From the NCBI RefSeq assembly GCF_004123805.1, contig NZ_RWJX01000007.1:28808-92807 (forward strand): 64,000 nucleotides of DNA, in the 5' to 3' direction. The stretch's first letter is position 1. The number at the start of each line of letters is the position of its first letter. This DNA is from Cellulomonas endophytica. Lineage in GTDB: Bacteria > Actinomycetota > Actinomycetes > Actinomycetales > Cellulomonadaceae. Below, in pieces: positions 1-9,398 of the stretch. The translations under genes were made by a program, and so were the position numbers. Under the pieces are notes generated by a model. It was not told where the DNA came from, made no database searches, and saw only the letters and a list, made by a program, of their open reading frames with translations.

Positions 1-742
1 GAAGGCGGACCGGACGGGGACGGGGACGCGCAGCCTCTTCGGCCACCAGATCCGCTTCGACCTCGCCCAGGGCTTCCCGCTCGTCACGACGAAGCGGGTC
101 CACCTGCGCTCGGTCGTCTACGAGCTCCTGTGGTTCCTGCGCGGCGACTCCAACGTCCGCTGGCTCCAGGAGCACGGCGTGAGCATCTGGGACGAGTGGG
201 CGGACGCCGACGGCGAGCTCGGGCCGGTCTACGGCGTGCAGTGGCGGTCGTGGCCGACCCCGGACGGCGGCCACGTCGACCAGATCACGCGCGTGGTGGA
301 GGACCTGCGCCGCGACCCCGACTCCCGGCGGCTCGTCGTGTCCGCCTGGAACGTCGCGGACGTGCCCCGGATGGCGCTGGCGCCCTGCCACGCGCTCTTC
401 CAGTTCTACGTCGCCGACGGCCGGCTCTCCTGCCAGCTCTACCAGCGCTCGGCGGACATGTTCCTCGGCGTGCCGTTCAACATCGCCTCGTACGCCCTCC
501 TCACGCACATGGTCGCGCAGCAGGCGGGGCTCGAGGTCGGCGACTTCGTCTGGACGGGCGGGGACTGCCACGTCTACGACAACCACGTGGACCAGGTGCG
601 CGAGCAGCTCTCGCGCGAGCCCTTCCGGTACCCCGCCCTGCGGCTGCGGCCGGCCCCGTCGATCCTCGAGTACGCGTTCGAGGACGTCGAGGTCCTCGAC
701 TACCTCCACCACCCGGGCATCAAGGCCCCCGTGGCCGTCTGA
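1..742 (+). CDS. thyA: Thymidylate synthase ThyA (5' end outside window)
   Basis: Makes dTMP from dUMP using methylenetetrahydrofolate. The reading frame is already open at base 2 and 246 residues are visible. By comparison with the 264-residue E. coli enzyme, roughly 17 N-terminal residues lie upstream of the window. The phosphate-binding RTGTGTRS segment opens the visible part, the catalytic cysteine sits in [10 protein letters not shown] (codon at 386-388), and the dUMP/folate-binding [17 protein letters not shown] and DCHVYDNH motifs follow. The protein ends in the short A-V tail usual for the family. The DHFR gene begins 2 bases after the stop, so the two are surely co-transcribed: ThyA releases dihydrofolate, which DHFR recycles. 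Identity is certain; only the start is missing. Confidence 0.97.
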   Translation, partial: KADRTGTGTRSLFGHQIRFDLAQGFPLVTTKRVHLRSVVYELLWFLRGDSNVRWLQEHGVSIWDEWADADGELGPVYGVQWRSWPTPDGGHVDQITRVVEDLRRDPDSRRLVVSAWNVADVPRMALAPCHALFQFYVADGRLSCQLYQRSADMFLGVPFNIASYALLTHMVAQQAGLEVGDFVWTGGDCHVYDNHVDQVREQLSREPFRYPALRLRPAPSILEYAFEDVEVLDYLHHPGIKAPVAV

Positions 743-744
743 CC

Positions 745-2055
745 ATGGGCCTCAAGCTCATCTGGGCCCAGACGCCCGACGGCGTCATCGGCCTCGACAA
801 CGACCTGCCGTGGCGGATCCCCGAGGACCTCGCCCGGTTCCGGCGGCTCACCTCCGGGCACCCCGTCGTCATGGGCCGGCGCACCTGGGAGTCGCTGCCC
901 GAGATCTACCGGCCGCTGCCCGGACGCGACAACGTCGTGCTCACGCACGACCGCGGCTACGACGCCCCCGGGGCGGTCGTCGCGACGAGCCTCGACGACG
1001 CGCTCGCGGTCGTCGGCGACCGCGACGCCTGGGTCATCGGCGGCGGCACGCTCTACGCGGACGCGCTGACGCACGCCGACACCGTCGAGGTGACGATCGT
1101 CGACCGGGCCACGGTGGGGGACACCTTCGCCCCCGTGCTCGACGAGCGGCGCTGGGTGCAGACGGCCCACGAGCCGGCCGAGGGCTGGTACTCCTCCGTC
1201 ACGGAGGGCACCCGCTACCGCTTCATCACCTACGGCCACCGGCCGCAGTCGCAGCCGGCCGTCGACCCGCGCCTGCAGGCCCCGCACGCGGTGCGCTGCG
1301 ACTGGGGCCGGGCCGGCGCGCGCGCCGTGGCGGCCGGGTCCGACCGGATCGCCGTCGTCGTCGACGTGCTGACGTTCACGACGACGGTGGCCGCGGCCTG
1401 CGCCGCGGGCATCGAGGTGGCGCCCTTCCGCTGGCACGACCCCCGCGCCGCCGGGTACGCCGAGCGGGAGAGCGCGGTGCTCGCGGGGTCGCGCTCGACG
1501 GGCGGGCCCAGCCTGTCCCCGGGGTCCGTGCGCGCGTCGGGGCTCTCGCGTCTCGTCCTGCCCTCGCCGAACGGCGCCACCACGGCGCTGACCATCGCCG
1601 CCACGGGCGCGGAGGTCGTGGCGGGGAGCATCCGCAACGCCGACGCCGTCGCCCGGTGGTGCGCCGCCCGGCTGGCGACGGACCCGCACCTCGTCGTCGG
1701 GGTCGTGCCGGCGGGGGAGGGCTGGCCGGACGGCGCCTTCCGCCCGAGCGTCGAGGACCTGTGGGGGGCGGGCGCCGTCATCGAGGCGCTGCGCCGCCAC
1801 GGCGTCACCGACCGCTCCGTCGAGGCCGAGGCCGCGCGCCAGGCGTGGCTGGCCGTCGCGGACGACCCGGTGGGGGCGCTGCGGGAGTCGGCGTCCGGGC
1901 GGGAGCTGTCCGAGCGCGGCTGGGCGGACGACGTCGTGGCGGCGGCGGACCTGGACGCCGACGGGGTCGCGCCCGTGCTCGTCGACGGCTGGTTCCGAGG
2001 TCGCACCCCGGAGGCGGCCGGCGCGGCCGGGCCGGGCGGCGGGACGGTAGCCTGA
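745..2055 (+). CDS. dfrA: Dihydrofolate reductase fused in frame to a ComB-like (2-phosphosulfolactate phosphatase family) domain
   Basis: A single 436-residue frame. Residues 1 to about 165 are a complete DHFR, with the substrate loop GLDNDLPWRIPEDL, the NADPH-binding VVMGRRTWESLP and VIGGGTLY, and the usual C-terminal strand RYRFITYG. DHFR reduces dihydrofolate produced by ThyA just upstream. After only about 5 residues the frame continues into a second domain (about 172-436) with DVLTFTTTVAAA, LVLPSPNGATTA and VEDLWGAGAV, as in the ComB family (PF04029), whose founding member dephosphorylates 2-phosphosulfolactate. No stop codon separates the two. An internal GTG at 1291 could start a separate ComB-like protein. 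The role of the second domain in an actinomycete is unknown. A true fusion is the plain reading; a sequencing-removed stop is the alternative. Confidence 0.85.
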   Translation: MGLKLIWAQTPDGVIGLDNDLPWRIPEDLARFRRLTSGHPVVMGRRTWESLPEIYRPLPGRDNVVLTHDRGYDAPGAVVATSLDDALAVVGDRDAWVIGGGTLYADALTHADTVEVTIVDRATVGDTFAPVLDERRWVQTAHEPAEGWYSSVTEGTRYRFITYGHRPQSQPAVDPRLQAPHAVRCDWGRAGARAVAAGSDRIAVVVDVLTFTTTVAAACAAGIEVAPFRWHDPRAAGYAERESAVLAGSRSTGGPSLSPGSVRASGLSRLVLPSPNGATTALTIAATGAEVVAGSIRNADAVARWCAARLATDPHLVVGVVPAGEGWPDGAFRPSVEDLWGAGAVIEALRRHGVTDRSVEAEAARQAWLAVADDPVGALRESASGRELSERGWADDVVAAADLDADGVAPVLVDGWFRGRTPEAAGAAGPGGGTVA

Positions 2056-2061
2056 CGCCCA
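2048..2061 (+). promoter_or_regulatory. Leaderless-type -10 box of dapA
   Basis: TAGCCT (2048-2053) lies 7 bases before the dapA ATG and overlaps the stop of the upstream gene. There is no Shine-Dalgarno, so a transcript starting at the A of the ATG is likely. Inferred from spacing only. Confidence 0.5.
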
Positions 2062-2981
2062 TGCCTCCCGTCGCCACCCCCGGGCGGCCCTTCGGGGCCG
2101 TGCTCACCGCCATGGTGACCCCGATGCACGCCGACGGCTCCCTCGACCTGGCGTCGGCGGTCGCGCTCGCGCGGCACCTCGTCGACGAGGGGAACGACGG
2201 GCTGGTGCTCAACGGCACCACCGGCGAGGCGCCCACCACGCACGCGCCGGAGAAGGCCGACCTCGTCGCCGCCGTCGTCGAGGCGGTCGGCGACCGCGCC
2301 TGGGTCGTCGCCGGGGCGGGCTCGAACGACACCCTGCACGCCGCCCGCATGGCCGAACAGGCGGCGGCCGCCGGGGCGCACGGCCTGCTGGTGGTGTCCC
2401 CGTACTACTCCCGCCCCTCCCAGGCGGGGATCGTCGCCCACGTGGAGGCGGTCGCGGACGCGGGGGGTGGCCTGCCCGTCATGCTCTACGACGTCCCCGG
2501 GCGCACCGGCGTCCGGCTCGCGCCCGCGACCGTCGACCACCTGGCCGGCCACCCCGCGGTCGTCGCCGTCAAGGACGCGACCGGGGACGTGCTCGCCGCG
2601 GCCGCCGCCATCCAGCGCACCGGCCTGGCCTGGTACTCCGGCGACGACGGGCTCTACCTCTCCCTGCTCGCCCACGGCGGCGTCGGCATCGTCTCCGTCG
2701 TGGGGCACGTCGCCTCCCGCGGGCTGGCGCAGCTGACCCGCTGCTGGGACGCGGGCGACACCGCGGGCGCCCTCGCCGCGTTCCGGGCCGTCATGCCCGC
2801 CGTGGTGGCGCTCAACGGCGCCGGCTTCCAGGCCGTCGCCTCCAAGGCCGCGCTCGAGGTCCTCGGCCGCCTGCCGAACCGCGTGCTGCGCCTGCCGTAC
2901 CTGCCGGCGACCGAGGAGGAGGTGGCCGCCGTCCGTGACGGGCTGCGGGCCGCCGGGCTCCTGGAGCCGGTCGTCTCCTGA
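2061..2981 (+). CDS. dapA: 4-hydroxy-tetrahydrodipicolinate synthase
   Basis: First committed enzyme of lysine/diaminopimelate synthesis: condenses pyruvate with aspartate semialdehyde in the cytosol. The product feeds peptidoglycan cross-links, and dapF in this window acts later in the same pathway. 306 residues, typical length. Seen: LNGTTGEAPT (pyruvate carboxylate contact), Tyr143 in YDVPGRTGV, and the Schiff-base lysine Lys171 in AVKDATGD. Both are offset by 10 from E. coli Tyr133/Lys161 because of a longer N-terminus. ATG 2061 is chosen because a TANNNT box sits 7 bases upstream. The gene starts 5 bases after the DHFR fusion gene and is followed 67 bases later by rnj, a neighbourhood common in actinobacteria. 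Confidence 0.95.
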   Translation: MPPVATPGRPFGAVLTAMVTPMHADGSLDLASAVALARHLVDEGNDGLVLNGTTGEAPTTHAPEKADLVAAVVEAVGDRAWVVAGAGSNDTLHAARMAEQAAAAGAHGLLVVSPYYSRPSQAGIVAHVEAVADAGGGLPVMLYDVPGRTGVRLAPATVDHLAGHPAVVAVKDATGDVLAAAAAIQRTGLAWYSGDDGLYLSLLAHGGVGIVSVVGHVASRGLAQLTRCWDAGDTAGALAAFRAVMPAVVALNGAGFQAVASKAALEVLGRLPNRVLRLPYLPATEEEVAAVRDGLRAAGLLEPVVS

Positions 2982-3048
2982 CCACCGCGCCGGCGCGCCC
3001 CGTCGGCGGCGCGCCCGGACCCCGCCCCGCCGACCTGCGAGGAGCCCT

Positions 3049-4731
3049 GTGAGCCACCCCCATCCCGAGCTGACCCTTCCCCCGCCCCTGCCCCGGGGCG
3101 GCCTGCGCGTCGTCGCGCTCGGCGGGCTGGGCGAGGTCGGGCGCAACATGGCCGTGCTCGAGCACGCCGGACGCCTGCTGATCATCGACTGCGGCGTCCT
3201 CTTCCCCGAGGACCACCAGCCCGGCGTCGACCTCATCCTCCCGGACTTCGACTACATCCGGGACCGCCTCGACGACATCGAGGCCATCGTCCTCACGCAC
3301 GGCCACGAGGACCACATCGGCGCCGTGCCGTACCTGCTCCGTCTGCGCCGGGACATCCCGGTGGTCGGGTCGCAGCTCACGCTCGCGTTCCTCGAGGCCA
3401 AGCTCAAGGAGCACGGCATCACCCCCCTCACCCTGGCGGTGAAGGAGGGGCAGGTCGAGCAGCTCGGCCCGTTCGGCTGCGAGTTCGTCGCGGTGAACCA
3501 CTCCATCCCCGACGCGCTCGCCGTGGCCGTGCGCACCGCCGCCGGCCTCGTGCTGCACACCGGCGACTTCAAGATGGACCAGCTGCCGCTCGACGGGCGC
3601 ATCACGGACCTGCGCGCCTTCGCCCGCCTCGGCGAGGAGGGCGTCGACCTCTTCATGGTCGACTCCACCAACGCCGAGGTCCCGGGCTTCGTCGCGCAGG
3701 AGCGCGGCATCGGGCCGGTGCTCGACAACGTCTTCCAGGACTCCGCGCGCCGGATCATCGTGGCGTCGTTCGCCTCGCACGTGCACCGCGTGCAGCAGGT
3801 GCTCGACGCGGCCGCCGCGCACGGCCGCCGCGTGGCGCTCGTCGGGCGGTCCATGGTCCGCAACATGCAGATCGCCGCCGACCTGGGCTACCTCAAGGTG
3901 CCGGACGGCGTGCTCATCGACATCAAGCGCGTGGACTCCCTGCGCGACGACGAGATCGTCCTCATGTGCACCGGCTCCCAGGGCGAGCCCATGGCGGCGC
4001 TGTCGCGCATGGCCAACGGGGACCACCGCGTCACCGTGGGACGCGGCGACACCGTCATCCTCGCCTCCTCGCTCATCCCGGGGAACGAGAACGCCGTCTT
4101 CCGCGTCATCAACGGCCTCACCCGGCTCGGCGCCCGCGTCGTGCACTCCGGCAACGCCAAGGTGCACGTGTCCGGCCACGCCAGCGCCGGGGAGCTGCAG
4201 TACTGCTACAACATCCTCAAGCCGCGCAACGTCATGCCCGTGCACGGCGAGGTGCGCCACCTCGTGGCCAACGGCGCCATCGCGGTGCAGACCGGCGTCC
4301 CGGCCGACCGGGTCGTGCTCGCCGAGGACGGCGTGGTCGTCGACCTCGTCGACGGGGTGGCGCGCGTCGTCGGGGCGGTGCCCTGCGGGTACGTCTACGT
4401 CGACGGCTCCAGCGTCGGCGGCGTCACCGAGGCCCAGCTCAAGGACCGTCGGGTGCTCGGCGTCGAGGGCTTCGTGTCCATCTTCGCGGTCGTGAGCTCG
4501 CAGGACGGCAAGGTGCTCGCGGGCCCGCAGATCACGGCCCGCGGGTTCGCGGAGCCGGACGCGGTCTTCGACGACGTGCTGCCCGAGCTCACGCGCGCCC
4601 TCGAGGAGGCCGCGCGCACCGGGACGGACTCCTACGGGCTGCAGCAGGTCATGCGCCGCGTCGTGGGCCGCTGGGTGTCGGGTCGCCTGCGCCGCCGCCC
4701 GATGATCATCCCCGTGGTGGTCGAGGCCTGA
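3049..4731 (+). CDS. rnj: Ribonuclease J
   Basis: Metallo-beta-lactamase/beta-CASP ribonuclease that processes and degrades mRNA and matures rRNA, with endo- and 5'-to-3' exonuclease activity. 560 residues, the normal length. The zinc ligands are in THGHEDHIG (about residues 82-90), with HTGDFKMD near 170 and the beta-CASP motif VHVSGHASAGE near 370. The C-terminal part ends in RRRPMIIPVVVEA. Start GTG 3049 is set by a GAGGAG Shine-Dalgarno about 7 bases upstream and by the conserved LRVVALGGLGEVGRNM beginning soon after. dapA precedes it and a strong hairpin follows. RNase Y also occurs in this window, so the organism has both 5'-end-dependent RNases. Confidence 0.96.
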   Translation: MSHPHPELTLPPPLPRGGLRVVALGGLGEVGRNMAVLEHAGRLLIIDCGVLFPEDHQPGVDLILPDFDYIRDRLDDIEAIVLTHGHEDHIGAVPYLLRLRRDIPVVGSQLTLAFLEAKLKEHGITPLTLAVKEGQVEQLGPFGCEFVAVNHSIPDALAVAVRTAAGLVLHTGDFKMDQLPLDGRITDLRAFARLGEEGVDLFMVDSTNAEVPGFVAQERGIGPVLDNVFQDSARRIIVASFASHVHRVQQVLDAAAAHGRRVALVGRSMVRNMQIAADLGYLKVPDGVLIDIKRVDSLRDDEIVLMCTGSQGEPMAALSRMANGDHRVTVGRGDTVILASSLIPGNENAVFRVINGLTRLGARVVHSGNAKVHVSGHASAGELQYCYNILKPRNVMPVHGEVRHLVANGAIAVQTGVPADRVVLAEDGVVVDLVDGVARVVGAVPCGYVYVDGSSVGGVTEAQLKDRRVLGVEGFVSIFAVVSSQDGKVLAGPQITARGFAEPDAVFDDVLPELTRALEEAARTGTDSYGLQQVMRRVVGRWVSGRLRRRPMIIPVVVEA

Positions 4732-4762
4732 CCGCTCCGCCGGTCCCGCGGGGGACCGGACC

Positions 4763-4820
4763 GACGACCGCCCCGGCCGGGTCGCCGCGCCCTGCGCGCC
4801 GACCCGGCCGGGGCGTCGTC
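4763..4820. terminator. Bidirectional terminator between rnj and the TetR gene
   Basis: A 21-pair stem with one bulged C: arms 4763-4784 and 4800-4820 around a 15-base loop, sharing the GC-rich core GCCCCGGCCGGGTC. It lies between convergent genes. No T-tract follows, as is usual in high-GC actinobacteria. Confidence 0.75.
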
Positions 4821-4891
4821 GTCCGCGGCGGGCGGGTCCGGGTGAGGTCCCTGCCGGTGCACGGTGCTCCTGCTCCACCGCCCGGGGGCCC

Positions 4892-5602
4892 TCAGCGGCT
4901 GCTGCCGGCGACCCCGCCGGCCGGGTCGTCGGCCACCGCGTCCGTCCGGCCGGTCGCGGCGGTGCGGCCCGTCCCGCCGGTGCCGTCGGCCGTCGCGACC
5001 GTCCCGGTCCCCCCGCCGAGTCCGAGGGCCACGACGCCCGGGCCGGCGGCCGCCAGCAGGTCGGCGTAGCGGTCGGCGCGCTCGGCCTCCTCGCCCGGGA
5101 GCAGACCGGACAGCTCGAGCGAGACCGCCCCGTGCACGAGCGCCCACAGGTCGAGGGCGATCCGCAGGTGGGCCGGGCTGGGGGCGTCGGGGAGGGTGCG
5201 GGCGACCGCGGCGCGCAGCAGCGAGAAGGACGCGGTCCCGGTGGGCTCGGGACGGTCGGCGGCGGGGACGGCCGCCTCGAACATCGCGCGGTAGGCGTGG
5301 GGCGCGTCCAGGGCGTGCGCGCGGTAGGCCAGGCCCAGCGCGAGGAGGTCGGCGCGGGCGTCGCCCGTGGCGGGGACCTGCGCCAGCCGCGCGGCGAAGG
5401 CGTCCTGGGCGGAGCGGCCCACCGCCCGCACGAGGTCCTCCCGGCTGCCGAACAGCGCGTACACCGCCGAGGCGGAGGTGCCCACGCGCGCCGCGACGTC
5501 CCGGACCGTGAGGGCGGCGCTGCCCCCCTGGGCGACGACGTCCGTCGCCTCGGCGAGCAGGCGCGCGCGCAGGGCCTCGTCGTGGCTCTTGGGTCGGGGC
5601 AC
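4892..5602 (-). CDS. TetR/AcrR-family transcriptional regulator
   Basis: Predicted one-component repressor, 236 residues. The N-terminal helix-turn-helix is at about residues 31-60 (LTVRDVAARVGTSASAVYALF, shown in part), followed by an all-helical ligand domain with a W-A-L-V-H-G segment typical of the TetR_C_33/WHG type. The last 40 residues are a Gly/Thr/Ala-rich tail not needed for the fold. It faces away from a small four-helix membrane protein with a shared 94-base intergenic region, the standard layout for a repressor controlling its neighbour and itself. The start GTG 5602 has no Shine-Dalgarno but has TAGACT 6 bases upstream, suggesting a leaderless mRNA. The ligand cannot be predicted. 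Confidence 0.9.
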   Translation of the reverse strand: MPRPKSHDEALRARLLAEATDVVAQGGSAALTVRDVAARVGTSASAVYALFGSREDLVRAVGRSAQDAFAARLAQVPATGDARADLLALGLAYRAHALDAPHAYRAMFEAAVPAADRPEPTGTASFSLLRAAVARTLPDAPSPAHLRIALDLWALVHGAVSLELSGLLPGEEAERADRYADLLAAAGPGVVALGLGGGTGTVATADGTGGTGRTAATGRTDAVADDPAGGVAGSSR

Positions 5603-5696
5603 GGCGGGAGTCTAGCGATCCGTGACGTCGTTCTGTAACACTGTTCTGGAAAGGTGTTCGGAATCGGCGGGCGCTGCGGGCGCACGGAGGTGCACG
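5603..5696. promoter_or_regulatory. Divergent promoter/operator of TetR gene and membrane-protein gene
   Basis: On the minus strand TTACAG (5638-5633) and TAGACT (5614-5609) are 18 bases apart and lie right before the TetR start. A direct repeat of GTTCTG occurs at about 5630 and 5642. The interrupted inverted repeat AACAC/GTGTT around 5638-5659 is a candidate TetR operator. The stretch is notably AT-richer than its surroundings. Confidence 0.5.
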
Positions 5697-6107
5697 GTGC
5701 TGGAGCTCACGGGGGACGCGCGGACCACGGCGGGGGTCGTCCTGCTCACGGTGGTCGCCATCGAGTCCGGCGGGGTGTTCCTCCTCCGGCTGCTGCTGGG
5801 CCGCGAGGAGGCGACGGACTTCCAGCGCAGCGCCTACCGGGCGGGGCACGCCCACGCCGGCGTGCTCGTCCTGCTGGGGCTGCTGTGCGTGCTGCTGGCG
5901 GAGGCGACGACGCTCGACGGGCTCGCCCGCTGGTACGGGGCCACGGGGGCGCTCGTCGCCGCGGTCCTCATGCCCGCGGGTTTCTTCCTCGGCGCCGCCG
6001 GCCGGGGGCGCACGCGACCGAACCGGCTGTTCGCCCTCGTCCCGGTCGGGGCCGTCGTGCTCGCCGGAGGGGTCGTGACGCTCGCCGTCGGCCTGCTGCG
6101 CGGCTGA
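5697..6107 (+). CDS. Small four-helix integral membrane protein
   Basis: 136 residues, with four hydrophobic segments: [21 protein letters not shown] near the N-terminus (trimmed), then [38 protein letters not shown] and [21 protein letters not shown] short charged loop after helix 1 contains [14 protein letters not shown], which looks conserved in character (His/Arg-rich). Start GTG 5697 is chosen over an upstream in-frame candidate at 5622 because ACGGAGG ends 6 bases before it and the extra residues look non-coding. No enzymatic motif is recognised. It is divergent from the TetR gene and probably controlled by it; export or membrane stress would be a guess. Confidence 0.75.
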   Translation: MLELTGDARTTAGVVLLTVVAIESGGVFLLRLLLGREEATDFQRSAYRAGHAHAGVLVLLGLLCVLLAEATTLDGLARWYGATGALVAAVLMPAGFFLGAAGRGRTRPNRLFALVPVGAVVLAGGVVTLAVGLLRG

Positions 6108-6191
6108 GGGCCCCGCGGGTGCCCCGGCGGGTCGTCCGACGACCGCCGACACGCGCGACCCGGGCTGGGGGGCGCGGCGCCGGGTCGTGGC

Positions 6192-6205
6192 TACGGTGAG
6201 CACCA
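6192..6205 (+). promoter_or_regulatory. Leaderless-type -10 box of ftsK
   Basis: TACGGT (6192-6197) is 7 bases before ATG 6205. This spacing places the transcription start on the A of the ATG and favours 6205 over the upstream in-frame GTG 6187. Confidence 0.55.
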
Positions 6206-9144
6206 TGGCCTCCCGTCCGTCCACGACCGCCGTGCGGTCCGCCCGCACGACGACGGGGCGCGCCGGGAGCACCCGTCCGCCGGCGCGCCCGTCCGGCGCG
6301 CACCCGGTCGGCGCGCCGCACCGCAGCGCGCTGCCCGTCCGGATGCTCCGCGGCGCGTTCATGGGCGTCGCGCACGTCGTCGGCGGGACGGCCCGGCGCG
6401 TGGGGCGCGGCGCCCGCGACCTCGACCCGGCGCACCGCCGCGACGGGATCGCCTTCACGCTGCTCGGGCTGGCGGTCGTGGTCGCGGCACGCGAGTGGTG
6501 GGCGCTGTCGGGCACCGCCGGGGACGTCATCCACGCCGTGGTCGCCGGGACGTTCGGCGTCGTCGGCGTCGCCGTGCCGATCGGCCTGCTCGCCCTCGCC
6601 GTCCGCCTCATGCGGCACCCCGAGCAGGGCGAGACCACGTCGCGGCGCTCCATCGGCGTCGGTGCGCTCGTCGTCGCGGTCTGCGGCCTCGTCCACCTCG
6701 AGCGCGGGCTCCCCGCGCCGGCGGACGGGTTCGCGCCCGTGCGCGCCGCCGGCGGCGTCGTCGGCTACCTCGTCGCGACGCCGCTGGAGCACCTCGTCTC
6801 CGCCGTCCCGACGGTGCTGCTCCTGCTCCTGCTGGCGTTCTTCGGGCTGCTCGTCGTCACGGCGACGCCCGTCCACCTCGTCGTGCCCCGGCTGCGGGCG
6901 GCCTACCACTGGCTCACCGGCGGCCGGCGGGGCGCCGCCGCGGACGCGGACGCCGCCGGCGGGACGGACGCGGCGGGGGAGGACGACGCGCCGACCGCCG
7001 TGCTCGGCCGCGCGCGCGGCGGCCGCACCCGCGTCCTCGGCACCGCCGGCCGGGCGGGCGGGGACCCCGACGACGAGGACGCCCCCGACGTCCCGCTGCC
7101 CGCACCCGGCAGCCTGCGCGGCACGCCGTCCGGCGCCACGGCCCTCGAGCCGGCGACGCCGAGCCGCAGCCTGCGCGACCGTCTGCTCCGCCGGGGCGGC
7201 ACGTCGCGTGCGCAGGAGCCCCCCGCCGACGCCGACGGCCCCCTGGACCGCTACGAGGGCGACGAGGCATACGCGCAGGCCGTCGCCGTCGAGGGCGGCG
7301 AGGCCCCGGCCGCCGACGGGCCGGACGGGCCGGGTGGTCCCGGTGCGCGGGGGGTCGGGGGCCGGACGGGTCGCGGACGCGGCGTGCCCGCCGGCCTCGG
7401 GGCGACGGCCGTCCCCCCGGTGCCCGACCCCGAGGCGACCGCCGTGCTCGGTGCGGGGGCCGCGGCCGCCGGCGCGCCCGACACCGTGCCCCACGGCGTC
7501 CCCGTGACGGACGTGTGGCGCGAGCCGGAGGTCGACGAGCCCCTCGTCGCCCCGCCCACGAGCGGCGTGCCCGCCGGCGTCCAGCCCATGCTCGAGGGCG
7601 ACGTCCTCTACACGCTGCCCTCCGACGACGTCCTCGCCCCGGGCGCCCCGCACAAGGTGCGCTCGGCGGCGAACGACCGGGTCGTCGCCTCCCTCACCTC
7701 CGTCCTCGAGCAGTTCGAGATCGACGCGCAGGTCACCGGCTTCACCCGCGGCCCGACGGTCACGCGCTACGAGGTCGAGCTGGGCCCGGGCGTGAAGGTC
7801 GAGCGCGTCACGGCGCTGTCGCGGAACATCGCCTACGCGGTGGCGAGCGCGGACGTCCGGATCCTCTCGCCGATCCCCGGCAAGTCGGCCATCGGCATCG
7901 AGATCCCCAACACGGACCGCGAGACGGTCTCGCTCGGCGACGTGCTGCGCTCCGGCGCCGCCCGCCGCGTCGAGCACCCCATGGCGATCGGCGTCGGCAA
8001 GGACGTCGAGGGCGGCTACGTCGTCGCGAACCTCGCCAAGATGCCCCACCTGCTCGTCGCCGGCGCCACCGGTGCGGGCAAGTCGAGCTTCGTCAACTCG
8101 ATGATCGTCTCCATCCTCATGCGGGCCACGCCCGAGCAGGTGCGGATGGTGCTCGTCGACCCCAAGCGCGTCGAGCTGACCCTCTACGAGGGCATCCCGC
8201 ACCTCATCACCCCGATCATCACGAACCCCAAGAAGGCCGCCGAGGCGCTCGAGTGGGTCGTGCGGGAGATGGAGGCGCGCTACGACGACCTCGCGATGTT
8301 CGGGTTCAAGCACATCGACGACTTCAACGCCGCCGTCCGCGCCGGCAAGGTCAAGCCGCTCCCGGGGTCCGAGCGCAAGATCGCGACGTACCCGTACCTG
8401 CTGGTCATCGTCGACGAGCTCGCCGACCTCATGATGGTCGCCCCCCGCGACGTCGAGGCGTCCATCCAGCGCATCACGCAGCTCGCGCGCGCGGCCGGCA
8501 TCCACCTCGTGCTCGCGACGCAGCGGCCGTCCGTCGACGTGGTCACCGGCCTCATCAAGGCCAACGTGCCGTCCCGCCTGGCCTTCGCCACGTCGTCGCT
8601 CACCGACTCCCGCGTCGTGCTGGACCAGCCCGGCGCCGAGAAGCTCATCGGTCAGGGCGACGCGCTGTTCCTGCCCATGGGCGCCGCCAAGCCCATGCGC
8701 ACCCAGGGCGCCTGGGTGGCCGAGTCCGAGATCCACGCCGTCGTCGAGCACGTGAAGACGCAGCTCAAGCCGACCTACCGGCCCGACGTCATCGCGGCGG
8801 CGCCGAAGAAGCAGGTCGACGACGACATCGGCGACGACCTGGACCTGCTGCTGCAGGCCGCGGAGCTCGTCGTGACCTCGCAGTTCGGGTCGACCTCCAT
8901 GCTGCAGCGCAAGCTGCGCGTCGGGTTCGCCAAGGCGGGCCGCCTCATGGACCTGCTCGAGTCCCGGGAGATCGTCGGCCCGTCCGAGGGGTCGAAGGCC
9001 CGCGAGGTGCTCGTGCAGCCCGACGACCTGCCCGCCGCCCTGGCCATGCTGCGCGGCGCCGACCTCGCCGGCGGCGACGACGCGGACGAGGGCTTCCCCG
9101 GCGACCCGCCGGTGGCGCGGGACTACTACGACGACGAGGCGTAG
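6205..9144 (+). CDS. ftsK: DNA translocase FtsK/SpoIIIE
   Basis: Septal DNA pump that clears chromosome termini through the closing division septum and activates dimer resolution. 979 residues. Four membrane helices lie at about residues 78-222. A 200-residue Gly/Asp/Pro-rich linker (about 245-455) follows, then the motor. In the motor, Walker [10 protein letters not shown] is near 620 and Walker [14 protein letters not shown] near 732. The C-terminal winged-helix gamma domain ([20 protein letters not shown], about 885-905) reads KOPS-like sequences. ATG 6205 is preferred because a -10 box at leaderless spacing precedes it. Its position before pgsA-cinA-clgR is the usual actinobacterial one. 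It is followed by a repeat-rich gap and a hairpin. Confidence 0.96.
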   Translation: MASRPSTTAVRSARTTTGRAGSTRPPARPSGAHPVGAPHRSALPVRMLRGAFMGVAHVVGGTARRVGRGARDLDPAHRRDGIAFTLLGLAVVVAAREWWALSGTAGDVIHAVVAGTFGVVGVAVPIGLLALAVRLMRHPEQGETTSRRSIGVGALVVAVCGLVHLERGLPAPADGFAPVRAAGGVVGYLVATPLEHLVSAVPTVLLLLLLAFFGLLVVTATPVHLVVPRLRAAYHWLTGGRRGAAADADAAGGTDAAGEDDAPTAVLGRARGGRTRVLGTAGRAGGDPDDEDAPDVPLPAPGSLRGTPSGATALEPATPSRSLRDRLLRRGGTSRAQEPPADADGPLDRYEGDEAYAQAVAVEGGEAPAADGPDGPGGPGARGVGGRTGRGRGVPAGLGATAVPPVPDPEATAVLGAGAAAAGAPDTVPHGVPVTDVWREPEVDEPLVAPPTSGVPAGVQPMLEGDVLYTLPSDDVLAPGAPHKVRSAANDRVVASLTSVLEQFEIDAQVTGFTRGPTVTRYEVELGPGVKVERVTALSRNIAYAVASADVRILSPIPGKSAIGIEIPNTDRETVSLGDVLRSGAARRVEHPMAIGVGKDVEGGYVVANLAKMPHLLVAGATGAGKSSFVNSMIVSILMRATPEQVRMVLVDPKRVELTLYEGIPHLITPIITNPKKAAEALEWVVREMEARYDDLAMFGFKHIDDFNAAVRAGKVKPLPGSERKIATYPYLLVIVDELADLMMVAPRDVEASIQRITQLARAAGIHLVLATQRPSVDVVTGLIKANVPSRLAFATSSLTDSRVVLDQPGAEKLIGQGDALFLPMGAAKPMRTQGAWVAESEIHAVVEHVKTQLKPTYRPDVIAAAPKKQVDDDIGDDLDLLLQAAELVVTSQFGSTSMLQRKLRVGFAKAGRLMDLLESREIVGPSEGSKAREVLVQPDDLPAALAMLRGADLAGGDDADEGFPGDPPVARDYYDDEA

Positions 9145-9205
9145 CGCCTCGTCGGACGTCGGGCGTCGGACGTCGGGCGGCCCGGACCCGCGGGCCTCCG
9201 CGGAC

Positions 9206-9295
9206 GGGCGGCCGGACCCACGCGGGCGGCCGGACCCATCCGGGTCGCCCGACCCACCCGGGCCGCCGGACCCATCCGGGCCGCCGGTCCCACCT
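9206..9295. repeat. 18-bp tandem repeat, 5 copies
   Basis: Five consecutive 18-base units (9206, 9224, 9242, 9260, 9278), each close to GGGCGGCCGGACCCATCC, with 1-4 changes per unit. The upstream bases 9157-9179 hold a shorter duplication of CGGACGTCGGGC. It lies just after ftsK and before the terminator-like hairpin. The tract is noncoding on both strands as far as can be judged. Confidence 0.85.
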
Positions 9296-9298
9296 TCG

Positions 9299-9357
9299 AC
9301 GAGATGCCGGTCCCGGTCGGGTCGCAGGGGCCTGTGCGGCCCGGAGAGGCATCTCGT
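9299..9357. terminator. Inverted repeat between ftsK and capA-like gene
   Basis: Perfect 10-base arms, ACGAGATGCC (9299-9308) and GGCATCTCGT (9348-9357), enclose 39 bases that can themselves fold into a smaller G/C hairpin. The genes on both sides point at it. Confidence 0.6.
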
Positions 9358-9398
9358 GGGCCGGGACCGCCTGCGGGGCCGTGGCCACGCGCGGGTGG

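Noticed and set aside
6187..6204. Upstream in-frame start for ftsK
   Set aside because: It falls inside the likely -10 box.
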